From Hormoscilla sp. GUM202 (lineage in GTDB: Bacteria; Cyanobacteriota; Cyanobacteriia; Cyanobacteriales; Desertifilaceae): DNA of 64,000 nucleotides. Location of the stretch: contig RFFC02000013.1 of assembly GCA_005518205.2 (NCBI GenBank), positions 62,001 to 126,000 of the forward strand. The letters run 5' to 3'. The position numbers were made by a program, and so were the translations under genes. The notes under the pieces are model-generated. The model was not told the origin of the DNA and made no database searches. It worked only from the letters and a program-made list of their open reading frames with translations. Below are positions 8,728 to 20,251 of this stretch, piece by piece (positions within the stretch are counted from its first letter, which is position 1; each line of letters begins with the position of its first letter).

Positions 8728-9393
8728 GACCGGGCAATTCAAATTAAACCTGATTGCTATGAAGCGTGGTATAATAGAGGAAATTTATTGGCAAGATTGC
8801 AAGATTACGAGTCGGCTCTAATAGACTATGATAAGGCGATTGCAATCGAACCAGAAAAATATTAGGTTTGGTATAGCCGAGGGTTGGTATTGGAAAATTT
8901 GCAACGGGATGCTGAGGCGATCGCGTGCTACGATCGGGCAATTTCTCTGGAACCAGGCAAGTACGAACTCTGGTACGAACGAGGTAAGGCTTTGGAAAGA
9001 TTGCAACGCTATTCGGAAGCATTGGTTTCCTATGGTAAAGCTACTGCTATTCGACCCGATGACTGCCAATTGTGGTACGATCGGGGGGTGTTGCTGTCCA
9101 AAAGTCAGCGCTATGAAGAGGCGATCTCATGTTACGACCTAGTAGTTGCTCTCAAACCAGACTACCCGCAAATTTGGCACAGTCGCGGTGTCGTTCTGGA
9201 AAAAATGCAACAGTATCAAGAGGAGATCGCTTCCTACGATCGGGCGATCGCCATGAACCAGCATGATTATGAATCTTGGCGCAGTCGCGGGACGGCCCTG
9301 GCAGGTTTGCAAAAGTATCAGGAGGCGATCTCCTGTTTTAGCAAAGCGATGGAAATCCAGAATCAGTTAGAAACAGCAGCAGGTAACCTGTGA
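8728..9393 (+). pseudogene. Tetratricopeptide-repeat protein remnant
   Basis: Reading from 8728 gives successive 34-residue TPR units of the cyanobacterial type (RAIQIKPDCYEAWYNRGNLL, YDKAIAIEPEKY, and later RAISLEPGKYELWYERGKAL). The frame is stopped once, by TAG at 8863-8865 in the sequence EKY*VWYSRG, then continues open to the stop at 9391-9393. The 5' end is lost; no start precedes the first repeat. A product from 8884 of 169 residues with five repeats is possible but would be a fragment. TPR proteins are binding scaffolds; the partner is unknown. Confidence 0.8.
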
Positions 9394-9696
9394 CTGGTAA
9401 TTTTCGGGCCCGATTGGGGAAAGGGTAAAGGGTTCTTGACTGACAGGGCATCGGTCAAAAAACCGGGTGGCTGCTATCATCGGTAAAAATGTGCAACGCT
9501 AACTTGCTATACTCAAGAAATAGGAAAACCTGATTGGTACATTAATAACCCGCAAGTCCGTTAGTCGCGTAGGACAGGCGACAAGAGCTGTCCGTTGACT
9601 GACAATTGGGAGTGGTCAATATGTAGTGATTTGACTAGGGTCCAGTCAGGGTTTCAGGCACTAAAATCACCACTTATGACCCACTACCGCTGACAA
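9394..9696. other. Intergenic region, nothing recognised
   Basis: Holds a single AATGTGCAACGC end motif at about 9489, similar to the terminal repeats of the MITE at 20139-20251, but no second end and no gene. Confidence 0.4.
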
Positions 9697-10020
9697 TTAT
9701 TGGGGTTGCTGCAAACAAGTTTGGAGGGTTTCTGCCAGTTGTTGGACATGAGGAGAGCGCAACAAGGTCATGTGACTCCCTGGCAGGAGATGGACTTGTA
9801 CTGCTTGGCTAGAAAATTCCTGCCAGCCCCAGCAAGGCTCTCGAAAGAGCTTGTCAAGGGAGTGATTATCGGTTCGCAACAGGGTTATTTGTCCATCATA
9901 GTAGCTTGGGGTATAGTGCCATAAGGCTTGGGTGTTCGTCTGGCATACGGCAGCTAAATGAAGACTCGATCCGATTAAAGAGGAAAGTCGATTCATCCTA
10001 TCAGCGAGCAATGCCGGAAA

Positions 10021-10141
10021 GGGCGCATCTCAGTTTTGCTTCTCGATCGATTGAAAATTGAAAATTGCTCCATTTTCTCCTCTCTATTAGCAATTACCCC
10101 CTTTTCATTCGCAATTACCCCGACAAAAGTGAGATGCTCCC
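10021..10141. mobile_element. MITE with 9-bp target duplication, in thioesterase
   Basis: 121 bp with terminal repeats GGGCGCATCTCAGTTTTG and (inverted) GGGAGCATCTCACTTTTG, flanked by TGCCGGAAA on both sides (10012-10020 and 10142-10150). The ends resemble those of the ISKra4-type element at 33866 (GGGTGCATCCCAGTTTGG), which also makes a 9-bp duplication, so it is probably mobilised by that transposase. A sister copy is at 32823-32992. Confidence 0.88.
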
Positions 10142-11402
10142 TGCCGGAAACTTGGGTCTGTTGTCGGGTGTAGCGATCGTGCTATTGTCGGGTTGTAACT
10201 GCAGTCGCACATAACCAGCAACATAGGGCCAAATTTGGGGTAACAGTTGCCCGAAGATAAATGGAATGCCTGCGATCGCAAAGGTCGCCAAACTGGTAGT
10301 TCTCACTGGTGTATCTATCAACAGGAGGCGCTCGACGGTTTCACCCTCTTGTTACAATTGCCAAGCCATTTCAAAAGCGATCGGGCCGCCCATCGACCAT
10401 CCCCCCACCCGGTAAGGGCCTTGAGGTTGCACCGTTTTGATGGCAGCAATGTGTGCAGCGGCCATCTCTTCAATGCGTGTCAGGGGCGTCTCGCCAGAAT
10501 TCAGACCCAGGGCTTGCAATCCGTAAAAAGGCTGATTGTGACCCCAAATCAGAGCCAGTTCGACATAGGGGAAAACTACCCCGGCTAACGGGTGAACGCA
10601 GAAAAAAGGAAGCCCATCGCCCTGGGATTGGAGAGGCACCAAACAGTCTGGGACTGTTTGGGCAGTTTTTCCCACATGATAGATGGTGGAGTTACACTTG
10701 GTGGGAGCGGTTTCAATTGGTGCAGAGGGCTCACTTAAATGTTGGGCTAGCTCCTGTATAGTTGGGAAAGTAAACAGCTCAACTATTGATAGCTCTCGCT
10801 GGAAAATGTCGGACAATTTGCTCTGGACTTGAACGGTCAGTAATGAATTCCCTCCCAGGTCGAAGAAATTATCACCAATTCCCACCTTCTCTAATTTTAA
10901 CACATCCTGCCAAACCGCAGCAATAAGTTTCTCCGATTCTGTCTGAGGCATTACATAATGGATTGCCAATTCTGGGCGCATACTTGTCGGGGAAGGCAGG
11001 GCGCGGCGGTCTACTTTGCCATTTGCACTTAGAGGTAGGCCATCCAGGAGCGTATATGCGGAAGGCACCATATACTCGGGCAGCTTCTGCTGTAGATACT
11101 TGCGCAACTCACCGGGCTGGAAACGCTTGACAAAAGAAGGTGCCCTCGCTACCATCACATGCTGCCCTAATACTTCTGTTGCCAAACCAGATGCAGGAAA
11201 AGCCACAAACTTTTCAAAGGAGCTACCGCCCAGAGCAACTTGCCATTGTTCCACTGAGAGCAGAGGCAAGTTGCTCTGCAATCTTTCATCTTCAAAATGG
11301 CTAAACCCCTCGATGAATCCCACAGTAATCATCTGGAGGCGACTATTTTGCGTTCCCTCTAGGATTAACATCAGACCGCCCGGAGCCAACAGCGATCGCA
11401 GG

Positions 11403-11506
11403 TAAGTAGTTAGACAAAAATAATTGCACATAGCCATGGGCGACATGCTCCGGATATGGAGACTAGCGCGAGAGAGTGTGTGAAATTAATTTTGTCCATG
11501 TACTTA
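11403..11506. mobile_element. 104-bp MITE, TA-duplicating, copy 1
   Basis: Begins TAAGTAGTTAGACAAAA and ends TTTTGTCCATGTACTTA, imperfect inverted repeats with TA at both edges. Near-identical copies at 12228-12331 and 44684-44787. Here it interrupts the methyltransferase domain of the NRPS remnant. TA duplication is typical of IS630/Tc1-mariner-type elements, and an IS630-like transposase fragment lies 0.9 kb away. Confidence 0.88.
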
Positions 11507-11550
11507 TTGCAGACTGGTGTCGATATTGCGGGCATCATGCAAGACATTGA

Positions 11551-12365
<815 letters not shown>

Positions 12366-12650
12366 ATGCCAACCCCTAAGCCAACGCCAATTGTCTTGTC
12401 TCAATTGGAGCGAGACTGTCTGGAATCGCTCAGTCGTTGTACTAGCAAACCATATCGTTTGGTACAGCGCGCTCGATTGATTCTCCTAGCTGCTTCAGGT
12501 CAAAGCAATACTGCTATAGAGTCGCAACTAAACCTGGGACGAAGCTCTGTACGGGAGTGGCGCAATCGTTGGTACCAGGCCAGTCAGCAGTGGTTGTGCG
12601 ACCTGTCCGCTTCGACAGTTAAGCAGTTGCTCCCCGAGATCGAAGCAGTT
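12366..12650 (+). pseudogene. IS630-family transposase, N-terminal fragment
   Basis: About 95 codons: MPTPKPTPIVLSQLERDCLE, then a helix-turn-helix region (RLVQRARLILLAASGQSNTA and LGRSSVREWRNRW) typical of the DNA-binding N-terminus of IS630-type transposases. The DDE catalytic part is absent: the sequence runs at about 12651 into the antisense of the NRPS methyltransferase. The open frame continues to 12722 by chance. Confidence 0.75.
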
Positions 12651-12651
12651 C

Positions 12652-13857
12652 TCAGTCGATATCGAGCAAATCATACCGCACAAAGGGATAATCCTGAAAC
12701 TTTTGCTGAGCTTGGGCTGTAAAGAAGGTAGACAAATCCGTGTAGGTATAAACCGTTTGTTGCGGGGGCAAAACAGGCAGTAGGGAAGCCGTCGTACCGC
12801 CAGTGCCTGCTCCGACTTCCATGATTCGCAATTTTTTCCCCCCTGGCCAGGAAGCTGCTACTGCTGTTAAAACCGCTCCCGCAATCTGGTTGTGGTAGTC
12901 AGCTACTGGGTTAAATTGATAAAGGCTCTCTGCTGTTTCCCAGTCCCCGCCAGGGAAGAATAACTCCAAGGGGTCTACTTCTCCTTTTAGTAGAGCCACA
13001 TGATTGTCCGCGCTGCGCTGGAAATACTCCAGCAGCTGCCCCATCGCTGCTCCCCCATTGTTGGCATCTTCTCGAACAGCCTGCCACAACTCATTGACAC
13101 CCTCGACCGATAGGGGTTTGAGATTGTAGAATGTTTGTTCGCCTACAAGCCGTAGGAGTCCCTCTTCCTCTAAGGCCTTCAACCATTGACCCAGCAACTT
13201 CTGATAGCGAGGTTGAATTTGGCAATTGCGAACTATATCCGTCAACGAATGACTTTCCCCGGCCGTTCCAAAGACTCCTAAGTTATTCAGAGTCCGACAG
13301 ATAGAGACGGTGCTTAAACGCTCTATTCTCTGCCAAAACTTAGAGAAGCTTTGGATGTCTATTTCTGATGGCAGTTGCCGAGCTTGTTGATTGCCCTTTT
13401 GTTCCAAAGATACCCAGAGCGTTTCGAGTTCTTTCGGTGAGGCGCTTTCTGTTTCAAATAAAGGCTCGGGCTTTTCTGGATCTGGCACCACATAAGCCAC
13501 CAGTTGCTTCTTGCCGCGCTCTGGACCCACCGCAGTCACTACCACTTCGTCAACTGCCGGATGCTGCTTCAATGCCGCGGAAATCTCCCCCAGTTCGATG
13601 CGGTAGCCATTGACCTTGACCTGAAAATCTTCCCGTCCCAGAAACTCAATGTCCCCCGAGGGCAAATACCGCCCCAAATCCCCAGTTTTATACAACCGCT
13701 CCTTAGTTACTGGATGAGTAATAAAGCTCTTTGAGGTCTTCTCTTCATCCCGCCAGTACCCTGTTGCCAGTCCCATTCCCCCAATATAAAGCTGTCCTGG
13801 TACCCACACTGGCACTGGTGAAAGGCTAGGATTGAGAACTTGGAAATACTGATTCTG
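12652..13857 (-). pseudogene. NRPS remnant: A-domain core end and methyltransferase N-half
   Basis: Middle of the same synthetase. It opens inside an adenylation domain (GQLYIGGMGLATGYW, YKTGDLGRYLPSGDIEFLGR, VKVNGYRIELGEI) and then shows a methyltransferase inserted between A-domain motifs, with the SAM-binding LRIMEVGAGTGGT. It ends abruptly at YDLLDID where the IS630 fragment, MITE and FAAL duplicate intervene. An A domain split by an MT is the arrangement of PchF-like synthetases and of many N-methylating modules. The N-terminal two thirds of the A domain are missing. Confidence 0.83.
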
Positions 13858-16199
13858 CATAATTCACTCTCAATCAGCTGCTGGTCGGCAACAACATAGT
13901 CTCGGAATGAGAGTTCCAAAGGAGTTAAGGTTTCTTGTGGATTCTGGTACAGTTTCTTCCATTCATCAAACAGCAGCAGCAAGCTCCAGGCATCAGCGAT
14001 CAGGAGATCGAAGCTCAAGTGCAGCCGCACGTGCTCCGACCAACGGGTGGCCCTAATGTCAAACAGAAGTCCGTCGGACCCTGGCAGTACCTGATGAGAC
14101 ATCTCTTCACGAAGGGACGACAGCTTGGTGGTTATGGCCTCCGGGTTTTCTCCTCGCAAATCAGAGATGGTAATCTGATAGGAAGGTACAATCTCGCTCA
14201 CTTGCTGCTGGCCATCTGGTAAGAGCACCATCCGCAGCATATCGTGCCGTTCCATCAGCTTTTGCCAAGCTTGGTTCAATCCTTCTATATCTAGGTCGTT
14301 ACTGTCAATTTCCACGTAAACGTGGGGAGCTACATTCCCAAGTTCAAATACATCGCTGCGACCGAGCCAATAAACTTGTTGAATCTCTGTCAGCGTAAAT
14401 GGTTGATAGCGCAGTTCTGGTGCTGGAGAGATTACTGGTAAAGGAGAAGTTCGAGAGTCTGTTGGCTGTTTTTCGCCTTTGGTTATCCCCATAAGTTCTG
14501 CCTGTTCGGCATCCGTTGTTTCTGCGCTCAGATACTGAAGCAGCTCGGATATCTTCGGATAGTCCCAGACTACGGACATAGAAATCCGACGCCCCAGTCG
14601 TTCTTCTAAGTCCTTAGCGAGCTGCATGGCCGTAACTGAGTCCAAACCGTAATAGAATAGGGATTTCTGCGGGTCTATGCTTTCCGCTGCTACCCCTAAG
14701 GAACGCCCTATCCATTCAGCTAGCCATGTTTCCAGAGATTCTGTAGCCAACAGAGGCAATTCTCTGTTTTCTTGCTCGCCTTGCTGCCAACTCCCTACCA
14801 CAAGAAGACTACCGTCTACAAATCCCTGGCGACAAGCATGACGCTGTATTTTGCCGCTGGAAGTTTTGGGAATGCTCGCAGTTCTCAGCAGCAACACCGC
14901 ATATACTTGTAATTCGTACTCTTCCCAAACAGCAGACCGAATACTTTCGACCACTGCCGAGACATCCAGACCTTTGAGCGCCTGACGTTCTACCTCCGCC
15001 GCTACTACTACTCTTTCTTTGCCATCCACATCCACGGAGAAGGCCGCGCTACAAGTAGGTCTTCCGGATGGATGACTCTGTTCTACTGTCTGTTCTATAT
15101 CCTGGGGATAATAATTCCGTCCCCGGATAATAATCAAATCCTTGAGCCGTCCAGTGACAAACAACTCCCCATCCTGCAAAAATCCCAAATCCCCCGTGCG
15201 CAAAAACGGTCCAACTTCCCTGTCTGCTAGATAGGCCTTGAATGTTTCTTCTGTCTGCTCTGGTTTCCTCCAATAGCCCTGAGCTACACTAGAACTTGAT
15301 ACCCAGATTTCTCCCACTTGGTTATCTGGACACTGGGTTAGGGATTCGGGGTCAACTATTACTATTTTCTCATCTAACCATGCCCGACCACAGCTAACAA
15401 TTTCTCTCTTGTCCCCTGTTTCCCCATTGCTGGTCACTACCAGGTTTTGCTCCAGGGAAGAACCGAAAACCTCTATTAGGACAGGAGGTTCGCTCTTTAC
15501 TACTCCTGATACGAACAAAGTAGCCTCCGCCATGCCGTAGCAGGGATAAAATGCCTCCTTCCGAAAGCCACAGTCGGCAAAAGCACTACTAAACCGCTCC
15601 AGGGTGGAACTCCGGACTGGTTCAGCCCCATTAAAAGCTACCTCCCAACTGCTCAAGTCCAGAGTTGCTTTTTCTTCAGGAGTTATCTTATTTACACATA
15701 AGTCATAGGCGAAATTAGGTCCGCCGCTGGTTGTCCCTTTGTAGCGAGAAATTGCCTGCAACCAGCGTATGGGCTTCTGGAGAAATGCTCCTGGCGACAT
15801 GAGAATGCAGGGAATCCCCAAATACAAGGGCTGTAGCACATTTCCTATCAGTCCCATATCATGGAACAAGGGCAACCAACCGACACCAACCGTCTTATCG
15901 CTATGTCCAAAGGCTAGCTCGAGCATTTCCAAATTATGCAGCAAATTCCCATGACTTACCATCACTCCTTTTGGCTTCCCTGTAGAACCGGAAGTGTACT
16001 GGAGAAAAGCCAGAGTATCTGGGCTTGCTCCCACCACCTGGCAGCTCGAAGCTAAGTGGCTGCCGAGAATATCTGTGGCAATAACTTTCAACCGGGCATA
16101 TTCGGGATTCTCCCCAAAGTGACTCCCTATGAGGCTCGACTCTGATGCAGTTGTCAGGGCTACAGTAGCCCCTGCAGTCTGAGCGACCTTTTCAGCCAA
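13858..16199 (-). pseudogene. NRPS remnant: FAAL, ACP and truncated Cy domain
   Basis: Loading part of the synthetase. FAAL (activates a fatty acid as acyl-AMP): [59 protein letters not shown]. Then an acyl carrier domain with its Ser in YYGLDSVTAMQLA, and a condensation domain whose motif FDLLIADAWS fits the DxxxxD signature of heterocyclisation (Cy) domains. The frame starts at MAEKVAQT, so the first 100 or so FAAL residues are missing. At 13858 the Cy domain, after only about 170 residues, is fused out of frame to the A domain; roughly 250 Cy plus 300 A residues are deleted. The 5' side is fused to an unrelated start (about 16324, MQLLLTAPPTPDRP). Confidence 0.86.
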
Positions 16200-16353
16200 G
16201 GATTAAAAGCGAGAAAGCCCTTTGGAGGCGGCATTTTGTCCCGCCAGAGCAACTGCTTGGCATCAGGGTCAGTCGAGCGGGTGGGGCGATCGGGGGTTGG
16301 GGGTGCGGTCAAAAGTAGTTGCATTAGTAGAGAATAATATCTTCTTCGGGTAA

Positions 16354-18018
16354 TTACACAGGCCGAGCCCGGCGCTGGGGATCTCCCATGTTACCAACGG
16401 GTTTTGAGTCAATCACTGCGGGTTCATCAGCAATTAAGTTTTCCACCCCTACGCCTTCATCTTCTAGTTCACTTTCGCGGCTCACTTGCACGGGGATAGC
16501 GTTAATAATGGCATCTAATACTTTACCTACAGGGATAATGTTCATACCCAAATCTGGCAAGGACTGACCTTTTGGTATAATTGCTTTCTTAAATCCCAAC
16601 TTGGCAGCTTCTTTGAGGCGTAACTCTAGCTGGGAAACCGGTCGCACCTGTCCGCCTAAACCCACTTCCCCAATGATGACCATGCGCGGATCGACAGAGC
16701 GATCGCGAAAACTGGCGACCACGGCCACGGCAATTCCCAAATCTGCTGCCGGTTCTTCAACTCCCAACCCGCCAGCAGAAGCTACATAAGTATCTAACTT
16801 GGACAGGGGAATGCCTACTCGCTTTTCTAACACTGCCAGAATTTGCAGCAGTCGATTGCTTTCCACCCCAGTCGTTGACCGGCGAGGGGAACCGTAGCTA
16901 GTGGGACTCACCAGAGCTTGCAATTCCACGACAATAGGGCGGGTGCCTTCCAAGGCCACAATATTGGCCGTTCCCGAGACTAATTCATCCCGGTTGCCCA
17001 GAAATAGCTCCGAGGGATTGGAAATCTCCTTTAATCCCATGGCCACCATTTCAAATACCCCGATTTCGTGGGTAGCACCAAAACGGTTTTTCATCGAGCG
17101 CAGCAGCCGGTGGGAGGCAAAGCGATCGCCCTCAAAATAGAGTACCGTATCTACCAGATGTTCCAGCACGCGCGGACCCGCGATCGACCCTTCTTTAGTC
17201 ACGTGACCGACAATAAATAAGTTAATATTTTCCCGCTTCGCCACCTGCATCAGAGCAGAGGTACATTCCCGTACTTGGGCCACCGAACCGGGAGCTGAAG
17301 TCAGGGAGGGAAAATAGATAGTCTGGATACTGTCAATCACCGCCATCTGGGGTTTGAGAGATTCCAGTTCCCTAAGAATTTCCTCCAAGTCAGTTTCTGG
17401 CAGTAAGTAGAAATCCGTCTCCGATGTCTCTGGAGTAGTGCTTCTAGCGCTCTCCAGAGACATCGGATGTGCTTCTGGATCGTGTTCTACTGTAGAGTCG
17501 TCGGACCCATTCGTCTGGTCGGTCTCCGGTTCTTTTACTCCTACACCTAAGCGTTGACTGCGCAATTTCACCTGCTGACCTGATTCTTCAGCTGAGACAT
17601 AGAGCACCCGATGGTGGTAAGCTAGTTGGTTAGCTACCTGAAGCAGCAGCGTCGATTTGCCAATTCCTGGCTCTCCCCCAATTAGGACCAGGGATCCCGG
17701 CACAATCCCACCCCCTAACACCCGATCGAGTTCTCCATAACCAGAGGACCAGCGAGACACCGTCGTATCCTCGATCTCCGATAGCTTGAAAGCTGCTCTG
17801 GGTTGACCATATCTTTTGCTTGACTCCTGGTCCCCTCCCATCTCCCGCCTCCAGGCAGAACCGTTCAAACTCGGTCGAGTCTGGCCAACTGTCGCCGTTA
17901 AGCCACCAGCAAGCTCTATCAGGGAATCCCAGCTGCCACAGGATGGACATTTGCCAAACCATTGTGAGGACTCCCCTCCGCATTGGTTACATACATATAT
18001 GGTTTTCGGCTTTGGCAT
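16354..18018 (-). CDS. radA: DNA repair protein RadA
   Basis: RadA/Sms, a RecA-like helicase that promotes branch migration in recombinational repair. 554 residues against about 460 in E. coli. Visible: zinc finger with Cys10, Cys13, Cys24, Cys27 (VCNQCG...CPSCG), Walker A GGEPGIGKS at about 114-122, the RadA motif KNRFG, and the C-terminal Lon-like domain (LGGQVRPV, KKAIIPKG). Residues about 185-200 (within HPMSLESARSTTPETSE) are encoded by a 46-bp mobile palindrome inserted in frame at 17421-17466, which explains part of the extra length. The start ATG at 18018 begins MPKPKTIYVCNQC. It is divergent from rpaB. Confidence 0.95.
   Translation of the reverse strand: MPKPKTIYVCNQCGGESSQWFGKCPSCGSWDSLIELAGGLTATVGQTRPSLNGSAWRREMGGDQESSKRYGQPRAAFKLSEIEDTTVSRWSSGYGELDRVLGGGIVPGSLVLIGGEPGIGKSTLLLQVANQLAYHHRVLYVSAEESGQQVKLRSQRLGVGVKEPETDQTNGSDDSTVEHDPEAHPMSLESARSTTPETSETDFYLLPETDLEEILRELESLKPQMAVIDSIQTIYFPSLTSAPGSVAQVRECTSALMQVAKRENINLFIVGHVTKEGSIAGPRVLEHLVDTVLYFEGDRFASHRLLRSMKNRFGATHEIGVFEMVAMGLKEISNPSELFLGNRDELVSGTANIVALEGTRPIVVELQALVSPTSYGSPRRSTTGVESNRLLQILAVLEKRVGIPLSKLDTYVASAGGLGVEEPAADLGIAVAVVASFRDRSVDPRMVIIGEVGLGGQVRPVSQLELRLKEAAKLGFKKAIIPKGQSLPDLGMNIIPVGKVLDAIINAIPVQVSRESELEDEGVGVENLIADEPAVIDSKPVGNMGDPQRRARPV
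17421..17466. repeat. Mobile palindrome inserted in frame in radA
   Basis: 46 bp with perfect 15-bp arms CCGATGTCTCTGGAG/CTCCAGAGACATCGG around a loop resembling that of the palindromes at 29767, 31719 and 58614 (GCGC plus AGTGC/GCACT). It adds about 15 residues to RadA without breaking the frame. Confidence 0.85.
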
Positions 18019-18284
18019 GGGGTAGTATACAAAAGTTAAATTATCTTAATTTTTTTTTCATACTACAATTTCGGATCCAGAAAGGATGGACTTCTAGAGA
18101 GGATCGTAAAGAAACCACGAACTCGTTGCCAGATCGTCAATATTTCGTTAAAGTACGCCAGAGTTGCTTGGTTAATACTGAATACAAGCATGATGCTCTC
18201 GGCTATCACCTTACTACAGAAGGTGCTGATTATTGTTAAGATAAATCAAATTAGTATGATAAATCATTGATAAAGGATTAAGGA

Positions 18285-19025
18285 GTGTTAAGTCCTTTGG
18301 AGATTCACAAAGAAAAAATTCTGGTCGTTGATGACGAAGCGAGTATCCGGCGCATCCTCCAAACACGTTTGTCTATGATTGGCTATGAAGTGGTGACTGC
18401 CGCCGATGGCGAAGAAGCTCTAAAAACCTTCCGCAACAGCTTTCCCGACCTAGTAGTGCTGGATGTGATGATGCCAAAGTTAGATGGTTATGGTGTATGT
18501 CAGGAGTTACGCAAAGAGTCTGACGTGCCGATCATTATGCTAACGGCTTTGGGAGATGTGGCGGACCGGATCACGGGTCTGGAGTTGGGAGCGGATGATT
18601 ACGTAGTCAAACCCTTTTCTCCCAAAGAACTGGAAGCCCGCATCCGCTCAGTGTTGCGCCGGGTGGAGAAAACCGGAACCTCAGGAATACCGAGCACGGG
18701 CGTGATCTATGTGAGCAATTGGCGCATAGACACCAATAAGCGACAGGTATATAAGGGAGATGAGCGCATCCGGCTGACAGGGATGGAGTTCTCTCTGTTA
18801 GAACTGTTAGTCAGCCGCTCTGGAGAACCATTTTCCCGCTCGGAAATCTTGCAGGAAGTGTGGGGCTACACGCCAGAGCGTCATGTAGATACCCGGGTGG
18901 TGGATGTCCACATCTCCCGTCTGCGAGCCAAGTTGGAAGACGATCCGAGTAACCCAGAGTTGATTCTGACAGCCAGAGGCACCGGCTACCTGTTCCAGCG
19001 AATTATGGACGGACCCGATATTTGA
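18285..19025 (+). CDS. rpaB: OmpR-type response regulator RpaB
   Basis: Two-component response regulator of the OmpR/PhoB class, 246 residues, very close to RpaB (Ycf27), an essential cyanobacterial transcription factor that responds to light and redox stress and binds HLR1 elements. Receiver domain: acidic pair DD16-17, phospho-acceptor Asp60 in VLDVMMP, Lys109 in VKPF. Winged-helix domain: VDTRVVDVHISRLRAKLEDD and RGTGYLF. The start is GTG at 18285, with AAGGA about 7 nt upstream. Adjacent to plsX on the same strand, as in other cyanobacteria. Its kinase is not in the window. Confidence 0.92.
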   Translation: MLSPLEIHKEKILVVDDEASIRRILQTRLSMIGYEVVTAADGEEALKTFRNSFPDLVVLDVMMPKLDGYGVCQELRKESDVPIIMLTALGDVADRITGLELGADDYVVKPFSPKELEARIRSVLRRVEKTGTSGIPSTGVIYVSNWRIDTNKRQVYKGDERIRLTGMEFSLLELLVSRSGEPFSRSEILQEVWGYTPERHVDTRVVDVHISRLRAKLEDDPSNPELILTARGTGYLFQRIMDGPDI

Positions 19026-19100
19026 CTTGCCCCTGGTAAAGGCAGTGCACTTATGTCTTACCATAAGGTAGAATTTGTAAGGCTTTTATGACTTGGATAA

Positions 19101-20129
19101 ATGGGCTCAACTCCAGCAAAACCAAGGATAGCAATAGATGCTATGGGTGGGGACCACGCCCCGGACGAGATTGTCGCAGGAGCGCTTCGGGCAACGGAAG
19201 AACTCGGCGTTGAGGTGCTGCTGGTGGGAGACCCGCAGCTGATTAGAGACTCAATAGCGCAACATACTCATTCACATCAGCTGGAAATAGTTCCGGCGGA
19301 CGGTGTGATTACTATGATCGAAGAGCCTTTGGTAGGTATCAGACGCAAACCTAAAGCTTCCATCAATGTGGCAATAGATTTAGTAAAGCGCCAAGAGGCT
19401 CGAGCAGTGGTATCGGCAGGTCATTCGGGTGCAGCAATGGCAGCAGGTCTGTTGCGCTTGGGTCGTCTGCCGGGAATAGACCGGCCAGCGATCGGGGCAG
19501 TGTTTCCCACGATCGTGGCCAGTAAACAAGTCCTGATTCTGGATGTGGGGGCGAATGTGGACTGTCGGCCTCAGTTTTTAGAGCAATTTGCCATGATGGG
19601 AACGATATACAGCAAGTATGTGCTGGGCATACCAGACCCGAAAGTGGGACTGCTCAATATCGGTGAAGAATCCAGTAAGGGAGACGAACTGGCAGTGCGC
19701 ACTCACCAGCTACTGCAAGATAATCCGGAAATTCCCTTCATTGGTAATGCTGAGGGTCGAGATGTCCTCTCCGGCCGCTATGATGTGGTAGTTTGTGATG
19801 GCTTTGTGGGTAATGTTCTGCTGAAGTTTGCAGAAGCGATCGGTTCAGTGGTGCTGCAAATTCTGCGGGAGGAGTTACCCGAGGGCTGGCGCGGTCAGAT
19901 GGGTACGGCGCTGTTGAAACCGAACCTGAAGCAGATTAAGCAACGACTTGACCATGCCGAACATGGCGGTGGCTTGTTGCTGGGAGTGGCCGGAATTTGC
20001 ATTATCTCTCACGGGAGCTCTCAGGCTCCCTCGATATTTAATGCGATTCGCTTGGCTGCTGAGGCGATCGAAAACCGGGTACTCGATCGCATTGTGTCTC
20101 AGTATCAAGAAATCTCGCAGCAATCATAA
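19101..20129 (+). CDS. plsX: Phosphate acyltransferase PlsX
   Basis: Converts acyl-ACP to acyl-phosphate, the first step of bacterial phospholipid synthesis. 342 residues with the family start IAIDAMGGDHAPDEIVAGAL, the PLVGIRRKPKAS segment, SAGHSGAAMAAGLL, LDVGANVDCRP and GFVGNVLLKFAEAIG. It is followed by fabH in an operon-like order, but a MITE and a 2.4-kb group II intron now lie between the two genes. Confidence 0.95.
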   Translation: MGSTPAKPRIAIDAMGGDHAPDEIVAGALRATEELGVEVLLVGDPQLIRDSIAQHTHSHQLEIVPADGVITMIEEPLVGIRRKPKASINVAIDLVKRQEARAVVSAGHSGAAMAAGLLRLGRLPGIDRPAIGAVFPTIVASKQVLILDVGANVDCRPQFLEQFAMMGTIYSKYVLGIPDPKVGLLNIGEESSKGDELAVRTHQLLQDNPEIPFIGNAEGRDVLSGRYDVVVCDGFVGNVLLKFAEAIGSVVLQILREELPEGWRGQMGTALLKPNLKQIKQRLDHAEHGGGLLLGVAGICIISHGSSQAPSIFNAIRLAAEAIENRVLDRIVSQYQEISQQS

Positions 20130-20138
20130 AATTATCCG

Positions 20139-20251
20139 GGCGTTGCACAATTACGGGATGATGGGCATAGTTGCAGAAGTCTTAAACCTAGACTACAAGC
20201 CAGTTTAAGTTATGTGCATGCGTAGGCATCATCCCCAAAATGTGCAACGCC
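20139..20251. mobile_element. 113-bp MITE with 9-bp target duplication
   Basis: Terminal inverted repeats GGCGTTGCACA/TGTGCAACGCC, extended by a matching GGGATGATG/CATCATCCC, flanked by AATTATCCG on both sides (20130-20138 and 20252-20260). No coding capacity. It lies 9 bp after the plsX stop. Confidence 0.9.

Larger units (their letters stand above)
9697..11550 (-). pseudogene. NRPS remnant: MT C-half, A-domain C-end, PCP, thioesterase
   Basis: C-terminal part of a nonribosomal peptide synthetase. In order: end of a methyltransferase (NVLHDARNIDTSLQ at 11507-11550, then YLRSLLAPGGLMLILEGT), the A-domain end (LPEYMVPSAYTLL, LSANGKVDRRALP), a carrier domain with the phosphopantetheine Ser in DLGGNSLL, and a thioesterase with GWSMGG that would release the product. 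It is broken by a MITE at 11403-11506, an in-frame TAA at 10352-10354 (WQL*QEGETVERLLLIDTP), and a second MITE at 10021-10141 inside the thioesterase. Removing either MITE with one target copy restores the frame (SLQ-YLRS; KFPA-LLADRM). The thioesterase ends ALWHYTPSYYDG...HMTLLRSPHVQQLA. Confidence 0.85.

Noticed and set aside
17820..18239. 139-codon plus-strand frame upstream of rpaB
   Set aside because: The first half is antisense to radA and the second half is the rpaB leader; I see no family resemblance.
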